This document shows, piece by piece, positions 54,322 to 63,462 of a stretch of DNA of 64,000 nt (positions are counted from its first letter, which is position 1; the number at the start of each line of letters is the position of its first letter). The position numbers and the translations under genes are program-made. The notes beneath the pieces are model-generated. The model did not search any database. It saw only the letters and a list, made by a program, of their open reading frames with translations, and was not told the origin of the DNA. The stretch covers positions 5,523,501 through 5,587,500 of the forward strand of contig NZ_CP030862.1 of assembly GCF_003325375.1 (NCBI RefSeq), read 5' to 3'. This DNA comes from Streptomyces globosus (GTDB lineage: Bacteria > Actinomycetota > Actinomycetes > Streptomycetales > Streptomycetaceae).

Positions 54322-54396
54322 TGGTGGGCGCGGACGGTTTCGAACCGCCGACATCTGCTTTGTAAGAGCAGCGCTCTACCCCTGAGCTACGCACCC
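54322..54396 (-). tRNA. tRNA-Val (anticodon UAC)
   Basis: The 75-nt sequence folds into a full cloverleaf: acceptor GGGTGCG/CGCGCCC (one G-U pair), D arm GCTC-AGGGGTA-GAGC, anticodon arm CTGCT-CTTACAA-AGCAG, T arm GGCGG-TTCGAAA-CCGTC and an encoded CCA. The anticodon TAC reads GUA valine codons. Confidence 0.95.
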
Positions 54397-54500
54397 GTGG
54401 ACGAGCCGACAGCCTACATGGCGGGCGCACCCCCCACGCAAACCCGTTCGCTGGGGGAGAATGGAGCGGGGCACGGTGGCGGCGGTACGGGAGAGGGATT

Positions 54501-55748
54501 GTGACGACGGCATCCCGGCGGTGGTTCGGCGGGCGGGGAGACAGTCGCAGGGCGGATGCCCAGGCGGCCAAGGATGCCGCGGCGGCGGCGTTCTACGAGC
54601 TGGACACCGCGCAGCGGGATCTGCGGATCTCGCTGGAGACGATTGCCGCCGGTGACGGTTCGCCCGCGGCGCGGCAGGCGGCCGAGGCGTTCGCCGCGCT
54701 GGGGCAGCGGATCGACGAGGCCAGCCATGTGTACATCGAGGCGGTCGACGCGCACGACCTGGACCGGCCCGAGCTGGACGGGGCCGTGGCGGGGCGGGCG
54801 CGGGAGGAGCTGACGCGGGCGCGCGACGGGCTGGTCCGCGTGAAGGCCGAGCTGGACCGCTTCGCGCAGGGCATCCAGCCGCTGCTGGACCGGGCGGAGA
54901 CGCAGCTGGCGCGGGTCGTGCCGGCCCGGGAGCGGGCGAAGGCAGCACTGCTTGCGGCGAGCACGGCGCTGGACGAGGTGCGTGCCCGCGGGATGCGGGC
55001 GGACGAGTTCGCGGCCCGGCTGGCGGCGCTCGCGCCGGAGCTGACCCTGCTCAACCAGGGCGCGGCGCGGCACGGCGTGCAGGAGACGGTGCAGCGCGCG
55101 GACCGGATCCTGCGCGACGCCGAGGGGATACGGGCCGAGCTGGAGCGGCTGCCGGAGCGGGCGGCGGAGATCGACCGGCGGCTGGTCAGCCTGCGGACGC
55201 GGGCCCAGGCGCTGCGCAACCGGGCGGACCGGGTGGACCCGGTGCTGAGCGAGCTGCGCCGGAGGTTCTCGGCAGCGTGCTGGCAGGACCTCCAGCAGGT
55301 GCCGGAGCAGGCGGTGCAGGACGTGGGGCGGGCCGAGCAGGAGCTGGTCAGGGCGGCGCAGGCCCGCGAGGAGCAGCGGTGGGGTGACGTCGCGACGCTG
55401 ATCGAGGCGGTGAGGTCCGCCCTGGACTCGACCGACGAGGCCGTGTCGGCGGCGCAGGACCGGCTGACCCGGCTGGAGGCGGTGGCCCGGGACCCGCAGG
55501 CGGAGGTGCAGCGGACGCGTTTCGCGATCCGGGATGCGCAGCGCCTGGCGATGGAGGGTCGCAGTGTGCCGGATCCCCGGCATGCGGGTCCGCTGGACCA
55601 GTCGGTGGCCCGGGTGGACCGTGCGGTGGCGTCCCTGGAGGGCCGGCACCCCGATTACTGGCACTTTCTCCGGGAGATGGAGGAGGTCCGGGCGGCGGTC
55701 GGCCGGGTGGTCGCCGACATGCGGGGCCGCCGCGGCGCCAACGGCTGA
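54501..55748 (+). CDS. Long coiled-coil protein
   Basis: This 415-aa protein is almost entirely alpha-helical: heptad-rich Glu/Arg/Ala/Leu stretches from about 20 to 400, including LERLPERAAEIDRRLVSLRTRAQALRNRADR-type repeats (only part quoted). There is no membrane helix or enzyme motif. Such proteins in Streptomyces are annotated as hypothetical or as PspA/TPM-linked. A scaffolding role is the most that can be inferred. GTG at 54501 is the start. Confidence 0.78.
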   Translation: MTTASRRWFGGRGDSRRADAQAAKDAAAAAFYELDTAQRDLRISLETIAAGDGSPAARQAAEAFAALGQRIDEASHVYIEAVDAHDLDRPELDGAVAGRAREELTRARDGLVRVKAELDRFAQGIQPLLDRAETQLARVVPARERAKAALLAASTALDEVRARGMRADEFAARLAALAPELTLLNQGAARHGVQETVQRADRILRDAEGIRAELERLPERAAEIDRRLVSLRTRAQALRNRADRVDPVLSELRRRFSAACWQDLQQVPEQAVQDVGRAEQELVRAAQAREEQRWGDVATLIEAVRSALDSTDEAVSAAQDRLTRLEAVARDPQAEVQRTRFAIRDAQRLAMEGRSVPDPRHAGPLDQSVARVDRAVASLEGRHPDYWHFLREMEEVRAAVGRVVADMRGRRGANG

Positions 55749-55963
55749 ACCGGCCGGGCCGGCTGGACGGCAGGGGCGCGGGTCGCTGCCGAGCGGTGGG
55801 TGCGGGCCGCTTCCGGGTCCGGGCGGTCGCCTGCTGCATGCAGGGTCGCCGGCCGGGATGCGGCTGGGGCGCCCCGCGCTCCGGGGGCCCGTCTGGGTGG
55901 GGTTGTCCGGGCATGGGTGGCGGCGGATGCTGGAGGGGCAGGGTCGGAGCTGAGGAGGGCGTC

Positions 55964-56719
55964 ATGGCTGCCCATACGTTTCGCAGGGGGCGCAAGGAGC
56001 GCGGCGTACGGGGGCGGCAGGCGGCGCCCGCGTCTTCGTCCGTGGTGCACGAGGTCTATGCCCCGCATGCGGCGTACGGGTGTCATGAGGCGCACGAGAA
56101 CTATGCGCCCTACACACCCCATGAGGACGCCGGGCAGCGGGCGCACAAGGTCGGGCACAAGCTGCTGCACCGGATGACGCATCCGGTCGAGGCGCAGCTC
56201 GACGAGCACCTGCCCGCCGACCACAAGCTCATCACCGTGTACCGGGTCGGTGCCGGGCTGACCGGGCTGCTGCTGGTGGTGTTCGGGGTGCTGGGGTTGA
56301 TCGACCGTATCGGCTTCTTCGACACCGGCGGCGACACCGTCCTCTCCCTGAACACCAACGGGGCGCTCAGCGTCCTGTCGATCTGTGTGGGGCTGCTGCT
56401 GTTCGCCGGGATGGTGATCGGCGGGAATTTCGCGTCGACGTTGAACATCACGCTCGGGCTGGCGTTCATCGCGAGCGGGTTCGTGAACCTGGCTCTGCTG
56501 GACACCGAGCTGAACTTCCTCGCCTTCGAGATCCAGAACGTGTTGTTCAGCTTCGTCGTCGGCGTGATGTTGATGTGGTTCGGGATGTACGGGCGGGTGG
56601 GCAGCGCCCTGCCCCACGACAATCCGTACTGGCGGGCCCGCCATCCCGAGCAGGCCGCCAGGGAGGATCGGGCCCGGGAGCGGGCGCGGGCCCGGCTCCA
56701 GGCCCGCCACGGGCTGTAG
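55964..56719 (+). CDS. DUF4383 membrane protein
   Basis: This 251-aa protein has a His/Tyr/Ala-rich N-terminal ~80 residues followed by four membrane helices in the DUF4383 arrangement: YRVGAGLTGLLLVVFGVLGLI, LSVLSICVGLLLFAGMVIGG, NITLGLAFIASGFVNLALL and NVLFSFVVGVMLMWFGMYG. It ends in an Arg/Ala-rich tail. The family is membrane-bound with no assigned function. ATG at 55964 follows TGAGGAGGG. Confidence 0.82.
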   Translation: MAAHTFRRGRKERGVRGRQAAPASSSVVHEVYAPHAAYGCHEAHENYAPYTPHEDAGQRAHKVGHKLLHRMTHPVEAQLDEHLPADHKLITVYRVGAGLTGLLLVVFGVLGLIDRIGFFDTGGDTVLSLNTNGALSVLSICVGLLLFAGMVIGGNFASTLNITLGLAFIASGFVNLALLDTELNFLAFEIQNVLFSFVVGVMLMWFGMYGRVGSALPHDNPYWRARHPEQAAREDRARERARARLQARHGL

Positions 56720-56754
56720 CCTCCCGCTGCCTCCCGCCGCCTGCGCCGCCTCGG

Positions 56755-56760
56755 TAGCCT
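56755..56760 (+). promoter_or_regulatory. -10 box of a leaderless gene
   Basis: TAGCCT ends 6 nt before the ATG at 56767, with no ribosome binding site. Confidence 0.5.
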
Positions 56761-56766
56761 AGGCCC

Positions 56767-56976
56767 ATGCCCCGTTACGAATTCCGCTGCCGGACCTGCG
56801 ACGACACCTTCGTGGTGAGCCGTCCCATGGCCGAGTCGTCCGCTCCCGCCGACTGCCCCGCCGGTCACTCCGACACCGTCAAGCTGCTCTCCGCCGTCGC
56901 CGTGGGCGGGACCAGCAGTGCCCCCGCCCCGTCGGGCGGGGGCGGGGGCTGCTGCGGCGGCGGGGGCTGCTGCTGA
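56767..56976 (+). CDS. FmdB-family zinc-ribbon protein
   Basis: This 69-aa protein begins MPRYEFRCRTCDDTFVVSRP, the FmdB zinc-ribbon start (CxxC). The second knuckle reads ADCPAGHSDTVKLL, where the expected CxxC is C-x3-H. The C-terminus is a Gly/Cys run (GGGGGCCGGGGCC) that may bind metal. Role unknown; such proteins are proposed regulators. Leaderless start. Confidence 0.85.
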   Translation: MPRYEFRCRTCDDTFVVSRPMAESSAPADCPAGHSDTVKLLSAVAVGGTSSAPAPSGGGGGCCGGGGCC

Positions 56977-57017
56977 TCCCGGCCCCAAGGCCGGCCCGGC
57001 ACGGCCCCCGGAGTCCG

Positions 57018-57677
57018 TCAGCGCTTGCGCGACAGCGTCAGGCCGTCGGAGATCGCCAGCAGTACGGACTCCATGCGCGAGTCGGCGGCGACGTGGTCGT
57101 TGAAGGCGCGCACGGCCGCCGCCGCGCCCGTCGCCGCCTCGTCCACGACCCTCCCGTGGAAGAGGGTGTTGTCGGTGACGACGAGCCCGCCGGTCCGCAT
57201 CCGCGGGACGAGTTCCTCCCAGTACGCGATCTGGCTCTCCTTGTCGGCGTCGACGTACGCGAGGTCGATGTGCGGTTCCTGCGGCATCGCCCGGAGCGTC
57301 TCCAGCGCGGGGGCGATCCGCAGGTCGATGCGGTCGGCGACGCCGGCCTCCGCCCAGGCCTCGCGCCCGTACGCCGTCCACTCCTCGGAGACGTCGCAGG
57401 CGACGATGGCGCCGTCCTCCGGGAGGGCCTGTGCCATGGCGAGGGTGGAGAAGCCGGTGAAGGTGCCGATCTCCACCACGTGCCGGGCGCCGGTCAGCCG
57501 GACGAGGAACGCCAGCAGCGGCCCCTGCTCCTCCGCGGACTGCATGCCGGCGACGTCGGGGAACTCGGCGTAGGTCCGCTCCACCAGCTTCGCGGCGACC
57601 GGGTCGAGCGGCGGGTTGTGGTCGAGCATGTACCGGTACAGCTCGTCCGTGATCTTCGTACTGTTGCCCTTGGTCAT
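57018..57677 (-). CDS. O-methyltransferase (family 3)
   Basis: This 219-aa protein has VVEIGTFTGFSTLAMAQALP (SAM binding), VACDVSEEW, IDLAYVDADKESQIAYWEELVPRMRTGGLVVTDNTLFHGRV (metal-binding Asp pattern), the catechol-O-methyltransferase-like arrangement. It is the last gene of the Ter operon; ATG overlaps the HAD gene stop (ATGA). It could methylate the nucleoside-like product of the pathway (inference). Confidence 0.88.
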   Translation of the reverse strand: MTKGNSTKITDELYRYMLDHNPPLDPVAAKLVERTYAEFPDVAGMQSAEEQGPLLAFLVRLTGARHVVEIGTFTGFSTLAMAQALPEDGAIVACDVSEEWTAYGREAWAEAGVADRIDLRIAPALETLRAMPQEPHIDLAYVDADKESQIAYWEELVPRMRTGGLVVTDNTLFHGRVVDEAATGAAAAVRAFNDHVAADSRMESVLLAISDGLTLSRKR

Positions 57678-58504
57678 GGGGCCAGTGTCCCGGCTGCGGC
57701 CGCCTTCCGGGTGAACGCCCGCACGATTTCCTCCCCGGCCGCGACTCCTCGTTCCGCGAGCGCCGTCACCGTCGGCGCCGTCCAGCCGCAGTCGGCCAGT
57801 TCGCCGTGGCCGGGCCTCCAGGCGGCGTCCGCCGCGAGCAGCAGGTCCGCGTCCAGCAGGGAGTCCCCGGCGGCGAGGGTGGTGGTCGCGCCGGTGCGGC
57901 GGGCCACTTCGCGCATCGCGGCGCTCTTCGTCAGCGGCCGCGGCACCGCGTACACCTTGCGGCCCTGGAGGGAGACGGTCCAGCCGCGGGCCTCGGCCCA
58001 GTCGGCCAGCGACTTGATCCACTCGTCGGGTACCCGTTCGCGTTCGACGACGAGGTAGGCGAAGAGGTCCTCCGCGACACGCGCCTTGCGCAGCCACGCC
58101 GGGTCGGCGGCCGCCAGCAGGTGGCCGTGCACCTCCTCCAGCGGGGCGCACTCCTCGGCGAGGCGGGCCGCGACCTGCCGCCGCCAGTCCCGGTCCGGTA
58201 CGCCGTCCACCAGCAGCTGCCCGCCGTTCGCGCAGATCGCGTACCGGGCGGGGCGGCCGGGGAAGCGGATGCGCTGGTACTGCTTGCGCGTGCGGGTCGT
58301 GGTCGGGACGAACACCACCCCGGGGTCGGCGGTCAGTTCGGCGAGGAGTGCGGCCGCCGCCTCGGTCATGTAGGACAGCGGGCGGCTCTCGTGGACCTCG
58401 ACGCAGAGCAGCCGCGGGGCTGCCGCGTCGGGCATGGTGAGGGCGAGCGCCGCCGCCGAGTAGATGAGGGTGCGGTCGAGGTCGCTGGCTACCAGGACGG
58501 TCAC
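57674..58504 (-). CDS. HAD-superfamily phosphatase of the Ter operon
   Basis: This 276-aa protein has VLVASDLDRTLIYS (motif I), TTTRTRKQYQRIRFPGRPAR (motif II and Cof-type cap), RPLTKSAAM (motif III Lys) and LAAGDSLLDADLLLAAD (motif IV), like Cof/sucrose-phosphatase enzymes. In Ter loci, this HAD is proposed to dephosphorylate the nucleotide-like intermediate. GTG overlaps the stop of the phosphoribosyltransferase gene (GTGA). Confidence 0.87.
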   Translation of the reverse strand: MTVLVASDLDRTLIYSAAALALTMPDAAAPRLLCVEVHESRPLSYMTEAAAALLAELTADPGVVFVPTTTRTRKQYQRIRFPGRPARYAICANGGQLLVDGVPDRDWRRQVAARLAEECAPLEEVHGHLLAAADPAWLRKARVAEDLFAYLVVERERVPDEWIKSLADWAEARGWTVSLQGRKVYAVPRPLTKSAAMREVARRTGATTTLAAGDSLLDADLLLAADAAWRPGHGELADCGWTAPTVTALAERGVAAGEEIVRAFTRKAAAAGTLAP

Positions 58505-61182
58505 TTGGAGGCCACAGCCTTTCCGTCGGCGCCGGTGGCGCCGCGCGTGTATCGGGGGTGGATGAGTCCCACGCACGTGTAGGGCAGCCCGTCGACCTCT
58601 TCCACCGGTACGCCGCGCTGCTCGGCGAGCAGCCGTACGTGGGCCAGGTCGGCTCCGGCGCCGCGCCGGGCCAGGATCTTCCAGGGCACGCGCCGCAGCA
58701 GCACGCGGGTGGTCTCGCCGACTCCGGGCTTGACCAGGTTCACGTCGTGGATGCCGTACTCCTCGCTGATCCGCTCCACGGCCGCCCAGCCCTCCCAGGT
58801 CGGCGTGCGGTCGGCCGCCAGGAGCTCCTTGACGTCGGCGGCGACGGTGTCGGCCACCTCGTCGAAGCAGGCGGCGACGGTGTCGACGAAGTCGGCGGAC
58901 ACGTCGGCCCCGGCGAGTTCGCGGTAGAACTTCGCGCCGTGGAAGTCGCCGGGCCCGACCAGGTCGTCTCGCAGCACGGTACGCGACACCAGGCCGGAGA
59001 CGGTGGAGTTGAGGCAGGCGGAGGGGATGAGGAAGTCCTCGCGGGTGCCGTACGTGGAGACGCACGAGCCGGGGTCGGCGAGGACGACGACGTCCCCGTC
59101 GAACTCCGCGGCGCCGGGGCCCTCCTGGTCGCGGTACGCGCGCAGTGCGGCGGCGAGTTCGCGGGTGATGGCGCCCTTGCCGGTCCAGCCGTCGACGAAC
59201 ACCACGTCGGCCGGGTCGTGCCGGGCGGCCAGCCAGCGCAGCGCGTTGGCGTCGATGCCGCGGCCGCGGACGATGGAGACGGCGTAGTGCGGCAGGTCCA
59301 GGCCGTGCCGGGCGGCCGCCCAGCGGCGCATGAGCACGCCGACGGGCGTCCCGGCACGGGCCAGCGACACCAGGACCGGGGAGGGGGAGCGCTCGGCGAG
59401 GACGGTCTCGGTGACGGTGCCGACGGCCCGGGCGATGCGGGCGGCGGAGCCGGCGAGCGCGCTGCGGTACAGCTCCTGGTACTGCGGCGACGGCTGGTAC
59501 TCGACGGGCAGGGACTCGGCGTAGTGGGCGCCGCCGGCCTGGATGGCCTCCTCGCGCTCTTCGGTCGGGGCCTCCAGGGCGACGTCGGAGAGGTCCTGGA
59601 GGAGCCAGCCGACGTCCTCGGGGGCGTACGAGGAGAAGGCGGGGCCGCGCAGCGGCTCGGGCATGGTCGGCTCCTGCCGGTCGGCGGTGGCGGGGGTGGC
59701 GGGCCCGGCCGCGCCGGCGGGGCGGCGGGCGGGGACGACGGCGAGCAGGACGCGGCCGGCGTGCGGGGCGAGGCGGGCGAGGAGCCCGTCGGGGGCGTGC
59801 AGGGCGGCGGTGTCGCCGTGGCTGTCCACGACGGCGACGACGGTGTCGAAGCCGGCGCCGGCGACGTTGTAGGCGTAGCGGTCGCCGGGCCCGTCGGCCG
59901 GGGCGTCGTGGGCGGGGAAGACGAGCTGGGTGCGGATCGCGTAGCCGGGGTCGTCGACGGCGAGGACGGGTGAGCGGGTCGTGGTGGAGAAGCGGACCTC
60001 GCGGGCGGCGCCGGACTCCTCCAGGGCGCGGGCGAGGCGCAGCGGCGCGTACATGAGCTCCTCGCTGCCGAGGACGAGGACACGGCCGGGTTCGGGGCCG
60101 AGGGCCGCGGCGAGCTGCCCCGCGAGCCGCGGCAGGGACGCCTCCAGCAGGGCGCGGTGGGCGGGGGTGAAGCCGTGGCGGCCGCCGTCGGGCAGGGCGG
60201 CGGGCCAGTCGAGGCGGACGCGTACGGCGGCCCCGGCGCCCGGGCGGGAGGCGGTGGCGGCCTCGGCCGCATCAGCCGCGCGGGCCTCAGCCGCAGCCGG
60301 AGCCGCACCTGCGTCACCCGCCGCGTTCGCACCACCCGGCGCGCCCGCGCCCCGCTGCTCGTACTCGGCGACGAGGGCCTGCCCGCGCGCCAGCACCCCC
60401 TCGGGCAGGTGCACCGTCCCGGAGGCGAGGGCCAGCAGGTCCACGCGGGCGCCGATGTCGGCGGCGAACGCGGCGAGGCGCTCGCGGTCGGCCGGGGAGC
60501 GGACGTCGACGAGGGCGACGACGACGTAGTGGGTGCGCGGGTTGCGGGAGTGCAGGTCGCGGATGGTGTTGAGGACCGTGCTGCCGGTGGAGAACTCGTC
60601 GTCGACGAGGACGAGCGGCCCGCTGCCGGCGAGCAGCTGCGGGTCCTCGGGCAGCAGCAGGTGCGAGGTGGCGTGGGAGTGGCTCTCCTCGAAGCCGCCG
60701 GACGCGGCCAGGCCGGGTACGGGGCGGCGGGTGGAGTGCAGGTAGGGGGCGGCGCCGAGGCCGTCGGCGACACAGTGGCCGAGGCCGGTGGCGGTTTCGG
60801 CGTAGCCGAGGACGACCGCGGTGGCGGGGTCCTCGCCGGAGGCGTCGAGGAGGGCGCGGACCCGCTCGCCGAGGCCGTGCCCGGCGGCGTAGACGGCCTG
60901 CGGGGACTGGGGGACGTGCTTGCCGAGGACGTTCGAGACGAGCAGGTGGGCCCGCTTGGGGTTGCGCCGCAGGGCGAGGCCCAGGAGTGCCTCCAGCCGT
61001 GGCGCCCCGGGGTCGCCGGAGGCTCCTTCCAGGCGTACGCCCAGCCGGTCCGCCACCCAGGTTCCCGACCACACCGCGTCGATCGTCTTGCCTTTCTCCG
61101 TGGCCGGGGCGGTCAATGCCGCCGGCCTTGCCTGCCGGTGCGCACGGGTTGCGCGCGCCGGATCCGCCCGTCCGTCCGCCAC
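58501..61182 (-). CDS. Phosphoribosyltransferase-TRSP fused to StiP/PELOTA domain
   Basis: This is an 893-aa protein. The first ~510 residues are a type-I phosphoribosyltransferase (LVLVDDEFSTGSTVLNTI, the PRPP loop, ~195-210) with the TRSP-type domain. From ~535, MPEPLRGPAFSSYAPEDVGWLL opens a second PRTase-like unit of the StiP family (VVFVDGWTGKGAI, ADPGSCVSTYGTREDF), ending in a PELOTA-type RNA-binding region (RVLLRRVPWKILARRGAG...YTCVGLIHPRY). Ter-system studies proposed these proteins build a nucleoside-like metabolite. In many bacteria they are separate genes; here one reading frame. GTG start at 61182, 7 nt after the lyase gene. Confidence 0.83.
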   Translation of the reverse strand: MADGRADPARATRAHRQARPAALTAPATEKGKTIDAVWSGTWVADRLGVRLEGASGDPGAPRLEALLGLALRRNPKRAHLLVSNVLGKHVPQSPQAVYAAGHGLGERVRALLDASGEDPATAVVLGYAETATGLGHCVADGLGAAPYLHSTRRPVPGLAASGGFEESHSHATSHLLLPEDPQLLAGSGPLVLVDDEFSTGSTVLNTIRDLHSRNPRTHYVVVALVDVRSPADRERLAAFAADIGARVDLLALASGTVHLPEGVLARGQALVAEYEQRGAGAPGGANAAGDAGAAPAAAEARAADAAEAATASRPGAGAAVRVRLDWPAALPDGGRHGFTPAHRALLEASLPRLAGQLAAALGPEPGRVLVLGSEELMYAPLRLARALEESGAAREVRFSTTTRSPVLAVDDPGYAIRTQLVFPAHDAPADGPGDRYAYNVAGAGFDTVVAVVDSHGDTAALHAPDGLLARLAPHAGRVLLAVVPARRPAGAAGPATPATADRQEPTMPEPLRGPAFSSYAPEDVGWLLQDLSDVALEAPTEEREEAIQAGGAHYAESLPVEYQPSPQYQELYRSALAGSAARIARAVGTVTETVLAERSPSPVLVSLARAGTPVGVLMRRWAAARHGLDLPHYAVSIVRGRGIDANALRWLAARHDPADVVFVDGWTGKGAITRELAAALRAYRDQEGPGAAEFDGDVVVLADPGSCVSTYGTREDFLIPSACLNSTVSGLVSRTVLRDDLVGPGDFHGAKFYRELAGADVSADFVDTVAACFDEVADTVAADVKELLAADRTPTWEGWAAVERISEEYGIHDVNLVKPGVGETTRVLLRRVPWKILARRGAGADLAHVRLLAEQRGVPVEEVDGLPYTCVGLIHPRYTRGATGADGKAVASK

Positions 61183-61189
61183 GGCCGGC

Positions 61190-62368
61190 TCACACCTGGA
61201 GTCCGGCGGTGAGCAGGTCGACGAAGCCGACGTTCTCCTTCGCCACCCCGAAGGCCTCGGCGCGCTGCAGGGTGCGCTCGGCCCAGGCCCGGTGGGGCTT
61301 CACCTCGTTCATCTTGTTCGTGTACGCGGAGCGCATGACGCCGCCGCCGCCGCGCTCGGGGCGCAGGATGTCCTGGGCGTCGCTGAACTCCTCGTGGGAG
61401 ACGACGGACAGGGCGTGCACGGGGGTGGTGTGGGCGGGGTGGATGCAGGTCTTGCCGAGGAGGCCGTTGGCGCGGTCGAGTTCGATCTCGCGGAGCAGGC
61501 CGTCCAGGTCGTGTTCGATGAGGGCGGTGCGCAGTTCCTCGACGCCTTCCTCCAGGAACGGGCTGCGGCGCAGCTGCGGCTTGAAGAGGCGCTGCTGGCG
61601 GCGGAAGTACTCCCAGACGGGGCCGGTGACGGTGAAGCCGGTGCCGTCGGCGCGGCTGAGGACGTTGACGACGTCGGCGATGACCCCGGCGACGATCTGG
61701 ATGTCGTACGCGGTCATGTCGGGGGTGCGGCGCAGCCCGTACGCGGAGCAGAAGTCGGTGACACCGAGGCGCAGGGCGAGGACGCGGTCGCGGTGGCGGC
61801 CGACGGTGCGGGAGATGCCGGCGAGGGCTTCGGCGCGGGTTTCGAGGTGGAGGAGGTCGGGGGTCTCCAGGACGGGCATCGCGTACAGCCGGGGGAGCCC
61901 GGTGCACTGCTCGGCGTCGGCGACGGCGTCGAGGAAGGCGGTGCCGCGACTCTGCGTGAACTTGGGGAGTACGAATCCGGCCAGGAGGCGGGCGGAGGAG
62001 CCGAGGCGGCGGGCGAGGTCGGGGATCTGCTCGGGGGTGCGGACGCGGATGAAGAGCAGCGGCGGCTCGGTGCCGTCCGCGGCGCTGAGGGCGTCGAGGT
62101 CGGCGAACTGGCGGACGAGGTTGTCCTCGGCGTCGGCGACATCGCCGTCGCTGATGGAATCCTCCAGGCAGAGGACCATGGAGACGACGCCGCGGTCGGC
62201 CTGCTTGCGGATGTCGGCGGCGAGCTTGGGGCGGGTGGCCGGGCTGTAGAGGGTGGCGCCGAGGGCCGCCGCGAGCAGGCGGGCGGGGGAGGCAGCGGTG
62301 AACTCGGCCGGCTCCTGGTGGAAGAGGTTCTCGCGAACCGCGGGCGATACGTGCCCAAAGTGACGCAT
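61190..62368 (-). CDS. CitE/HpcH-like aldolase of the Ter operon
   Basis: This 392-aa TIM-barrel protein has GATLYSPATRPKLAADI, VLCLEDSISDGDV (metal-binding Glu), LLFIRVRTPEQI, MPVLETPDLL, LRLGVTDFCSAYG and GKTCIHPAHTTPVHAL, the pattern of citrate-lyase beta/HpcH C-C lyases. In Ter gene clusters, this CitE-like enzyme is the standard partner of the phosphoribosyltransferase. It is the first gene of the operon; ATG at 62368 follows GGGAGAG. Reads MRHFGHVSP at the start. Confidence 0.87.
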   Translation of the reverse strand: MRHFGHVSPAVRENLFHQEPAEFTAASPARLLAAALGATLYSPATRPKLAADIRKQADRGVVSMVLCLEDSISDGDVADAEDNLVRQFADLDALSAADGTEPPLLFIRVRTPEQIPDLARRLGSSARLLAGFVLPKFTQSRGTAFLDAVADAEQCTGLPRLYAMPVLETPDLLHLETRAEALAGISRTVGRHRDRVLALRLGVTDFCSAYGLRRTPDMTAYDIQIVAGVIADVVNVLSRADGTGFTVTGPVWEYFRRQQRLFKPQLRRSPFLEEGVEELRTALIEHDLDGLLREIELDRANGLLGKTCIHPAHTTPVHALSVVSHEEFSDAQDILRPERGGGGVMRSAYTNKMNEVKPHRAWAERTLQRAEAFGVAKENVGFVDLLTAGLQV

Positions 62369-62563
62369 GTGCTCTCCCGTGCTGGCTCTGCGGCCCAAGT
62401 GTGGCGTGGCCGGTAATAGTACGTACGAACGTCAGCCCGGAGTTCCTCGAGCACATGAAGTTCAGGTAACCCTCTTGCACATGCCCACCCGTTCCGGCGG
62501 GGACACGGGTGCTGCGGGGGGCCGCGTTGTTCCGCGCGGCCCCGGGAGGGCAGGATGGCGGGC

Positions 62564-63373
62564 ATGACGCGCGCGATGCAGAAGGGCTCGAACATCCCGG
62601 TGACCTCGGTGGCGGTCCGGGCGGTGCTGCGCTGGACGGGCGGCGCCGATGTCCCGGACGTGGACGCCTCCGCCCTGCTGGTGGGCCCGGACGGCCGGGT
62701 GCGGTCGGACGAGGACTTCGTCTTCTACAACCAGCCCCGCCACCCCTCGGGGTCGGTGTGGCGCCTGGGCAAGAAGCAGGTCGGTGATGCGGTCACCGAC
62801 GCGGTGCAGGCGGACCTGCGGGCGGTGCCGTCCGCGGTGGACCGGGTCCTGGTGGTCGCCTCCGCCGAGGACGTGCCCTTCGAGCGGGTACGGGACCTGC
62901 GGATCCTGCTGTACGACGCCACGGCGAGCGGCGGCGGCGAGCCGGTGGCCTACTTCGACGTGCGGCCCGAGACGGGCGCGGAGACGGCCCTGATCTGCGG
63001 CGAGCTGTACCGGCGGGGCGAAGCGTGGAAGTTCCGCGCCCTGGGCGAGGGCTATTCGGACGGCCTGGTGGGACTGGCGACGGACCACGGGATCTCGGTC
63101 GACGAGAATGCCGCCGAGAGCCCCGCGGACGGCGCGTCCGCGGCTGCCGGGGCTGCCGCGGGGGCGGGCCCTGCGGGGGCGGGCGCCGCCGACCCGGACC
63201 GGACGGCCGCGATGGCACCGCCGACGCCGCTGCCGCAGCAGCCGGCTCCGCCGACGCAGGCGCCGCCGGCCGCGCCGCCCGCGTACGGGTACCCGCAGCC
63301 GGTGTCCCCCGGGCCGGGCGCCGACCCGGCGTTCCGGCTGCCGGTGCAGGGCCCGCAGTTCATGCGCCGCTGA
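62564..63373 (+). CDS. TerD-family protein
   Basis: This 269-aa protein has MTRAMQKGSNIPVTSVAVRAVLRW at the start, DASALLVGPDGRVRSDEDFVFYNQP, WRLGKKQVGDAVTDAVQADL and AYFDVRPETGAETALICGELYRRGEAWKFRALGEGYSDGL, the TerD beta-sandwich that binds Ca2+. The tail (~185-269) is Ala/Pro-rich. TerD proteins belong to tellurite-resistance/stress loci. A start at 62555 (3 codons longer) is possible, with GGAGGG upstream. Convergent with the TerA gene. Confidence 0.88.
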   Translation: MTRAMQKGSNIPVTSVAVRAVLRWTGGADVPDVDASALLVGPDGRVRSDEDFVFYNQPRHPSGSVWRLGKKQVGDAVTDAVQADLRAVPSAVDRVLVVASAEDVPFERVRDLRILLYDATASGGGEPVAYFDVRPETGAETALICGELYRRGEAWKFRALGEGYSDGLVGLATDHGISVDENAAESPADGASAAAGAAAGAGPAGAGAADPDRTAAMAPPTPLPQQPAPPTQAPPAAPPAYGYPQPVSPGPGADPAFRLPVQGPQFMRR

Positions 63374-63428
63374 GCCCGCCCGCCGGGAACGCCGGCCGGG
63401 GCCGCGGTCGGCATTCCCGGCCCGGCCC

Positions 63429-63462
63429 CCTGACCGGCCCGCCGCCCCGCGGGCCGGTCAGG
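63429..63462. terminator. Bidirectional terminator between TerD and TerA genes
   Basis: A perfect 14-bp stem (CCTGACCGGCCCGC / GCGGGCCGGTCAGG) with a 6-nt loop overlaps the last codons of the minus-strand gene. Confidence 0.7.

Noticed and set aside
54322..54396. Integrated element at tRNA-Val
   Set aside because: No repeated tRNA 3' end and no integrase gene were found on either side.
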